A stretch of 57,802 bases of DNA from Chara braunii (Eukaryota; Streptophyta; Charophyceae; Charales; Characeae), in the NCBI GenBank assembly GCA_003427395.1, contig BFEA01000036.1, forward strand, positions 1,020,755 through 1,078,556. Direction: 5' to 3'. Below the pieces are notes generated by a model. It was not told the origin of the DNA. It made no database searches and worked only from the letters and a program-made list of their open reading frames with translations. The position numbers were made by a program, and so were the translations under genes. Below are positions 56,635 to 57,802 of this stretch, piece by piece. The number at the start of each line of letters is the position of its first letter. The first letter of the stretch is position 1.

Positions 56635-56905
56635 CTTGCCGAAAGCGCTGCTGAAATTTCGACAAAACCAAGGAGTTAGTTAAATTTTGATTTTTTTAAG
56701 TTCAACTTTTGTGTTAAGTTTATATTTGGCATAGGAAAAATATGGTAAACCTTATTTTCTATGGAAAGTGCTGCCCGAATTTTTGCTAATTCAGGGAGTT
56801 AGACAAATTTTGAATTTAGAAAGTCAGAATCATTTCATATTTTATATTTAGCTTTGTATAAATTTTGGAAAGCTACTTTCTCTACGGGAAGCGTTATCGG
56901 GGCAA
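56635..56905 (+). repeat. Spacer array 2b: gaaagcgctgctgaaatttc, three copies
   Basis: Cores near 56641, 56763 and 56885, period about 122 bp, each followed by the gag.gttag type tail (not in the last copy). Same family as 49470-50015. Confidence 0.85.
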
Positions 56906-57209
56906 ATGCCAATACCTCGGGGATTTTAAAATGTCGAACGCTGTCCGACTCTTTCATTGAATTGAAAGACTTGATGAGACTTACGTTCGCAAAAAAATTA
57001 TTCAAACCTAACCTATGACTGAGAGACAAAAAATTTTCGAGCTTTAGTTTGGGCGCTTGTGGCGTCTGAGAGTAACGACAGCAACTGGCAGTGCTTTGTT
57101 TTTGTTGAAGTCGTAAAAGCGCGCAAATATGAGAACGCTAAAGCTATTAAGAGTTGGAGACCATCGTACGAGGGTTAAAACCACTGTGGCGCCCGAGAGA
57201 CTCAGTAGC

Positions 57210-57570
57210 TTGCTCTATTAAGAGTTGAAAATCGCCTCGGTTGACGCAAACGGCCAGCCAAGGGCCGGGAAAGGCGGAGTTGGGCCTGTAAAGGATATGG
57301 GCAAACAACCACTGGGTGGAAACTCCTCATAGTGAAGAGTTGCCCCTGCTCCTACCTTAGTAGGAGTTAGTTTAGTGAGTAAACGCATCAGATCACCATG
57401 CGGCAGTTGCGGAGAACGAATCCGATGGTACCCTAGTGGTGCTAGCTCCTTTTGAGGAGCGGTGTTGAGGGTCTGAACAGACATAGCACGATCAAATTTC
57501 GGCCGCACGATCTTCGAGATCGCGCGGCTGAAATTGGTCGCGTGAATCTGTAGCCCTCGCAAGGGTAGCA
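57210..57570. other. Hairpin-rich stretch
   Basis: Several local palindromes: ctcctaccttagtaggag, agctccttttgaggagc, cacgatcttcgagatcgcgc and ccctcgcaaggg. No known RNA family recognised. Confidence 0.4.
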
Positions 57571-57624
57571 CGCATAAATTATTTTTTTATTTTTTTTATT
57601 TTTTTTTATTTTTTTAAAAGTTGA

Positions 57625-57765
57625 ATCCATATGGATTCGAACCTAGGTCTGTCTTTCAGTGGATTCGAACCTAGGTTTGGCTTTCAGTGGATTCGAACCT
57701 AGGTCTGACTTTCAGTAGCTTGTGGCTGAGAAGCCACGAAACTGAAATAACTACTTAGCCCATGC
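57625..57765 (-). repeat. tRNA-derived (SINE-like) sequence with three B boxes
   Basis: On the minus strand GGTTCGAATCC, a perfect RNA polymerase III B box and tRNA T-loop, occurs three times in 28-29-bp repeats. Upstream, gggctaagtagttatttcag resembles a D-arm/A box and gtggcttctcagccac an anticodon-like hairpin. A complete cloverleaf cannot be drawn, so a SINE head or tRNA pseudogene is likelier than a tRNA gene. Confidence 0.55.
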
Positions 57766-57768
57766 AAA

Positions 57769-57770
57769 GG

Positions 57771-57802
<32 letters not shown>
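57769..57802 (+). repeat. Poly-A run at window end
   Basis: About 33 A after ggaa. It may be the tail of an element lying on the plus strand or a simple repeat. Confidence 0.85.

Noticed and set aside
48491-56905. Regularly spaced repeats as a CRISPR array
   Set aside because: Units are diverged, spacing is irregular, there is no leader or cas gene, and the genome is eukaryotic.
57625-57765. Intact tRNA gene
   Set aside because: The T-loop is perfect, but the acceptor stem does not pair and the anticodon loop has the wrong size.

Overview
The window is nuclear DNA from a plant-lineage (streptophyte) eukaryote. Three observations support this. Exons of a plant-type LAMMER protein kinase (AFC family) are spread over about 21 kb of the minus strand. 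A piece of plant-type mitochondrial nad4L is embedded in nuclear repeats and needs no C-to-U editing to read as a normal protein. The retroelements are plant or green-alga types. Kilobase introns full of repeats suggest a large genome, such as a charophyte alga or a seed-free plant; that placement is inference.

Layout. 423-8046 is a full-length but decayed non-LTR retrotransposon (LINE) bounded by a 17-bp target-site duplication. 8064-13480 is gene-poor, with minisatellites and a 765-bp run of N (12293-13057). 13491-34551 (minus) is the LAMMER kinase gene: ten well-supported exons from 33854 down to 13584, a first exon at 34315-34551, a tentative exon at 13491-13526, and a last exon not seen and possibly inside the N run. 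Its introns carry at least seven copies of a roughly 112-bp miniature inverted-repeat element flanked by TA, several tandem duplications and a 350-bp polypurine tract.

35-57.8 kb is different: a mosaic of strongly diverged ribosomal DNA and spacer-like repeats. 25S-like segments lie at about 37.2, 43.4-44.1, 44.3, 44.7, 51.9-52.6 (minus) and 53.3-53.7 kb, and an 18S 5' end lies on the minus strand at 50.69 kb. Three rDNA-derived modules are arranged plus, minus, plus. Two of them carry the same series of spacer repeat families. A U6 snRNA-like sequence sits inside one of them.

37.46-42.02 kb holds the most notable element: a decayed Penelope-like retroelement (minus strand) with a GIY-YIG endonuclease N-terminal to a CxC motif and then a reverse transcriptase, between about 310-bp direct repeats. 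This permuted order is that of the Chlamys/Naiad clade. It abuts a GA microsatellite and 25S-like sequence, and Chlamys elements of spike mosses are known to target rDNA.

Only the kinase looks like a working protein gene. The two retroelements have frameshifts and stops, and the rRNA-like and snRNA-like pieces look like pseudogenes. All identifications were made by eye from motifs, without alignment software or database searches.
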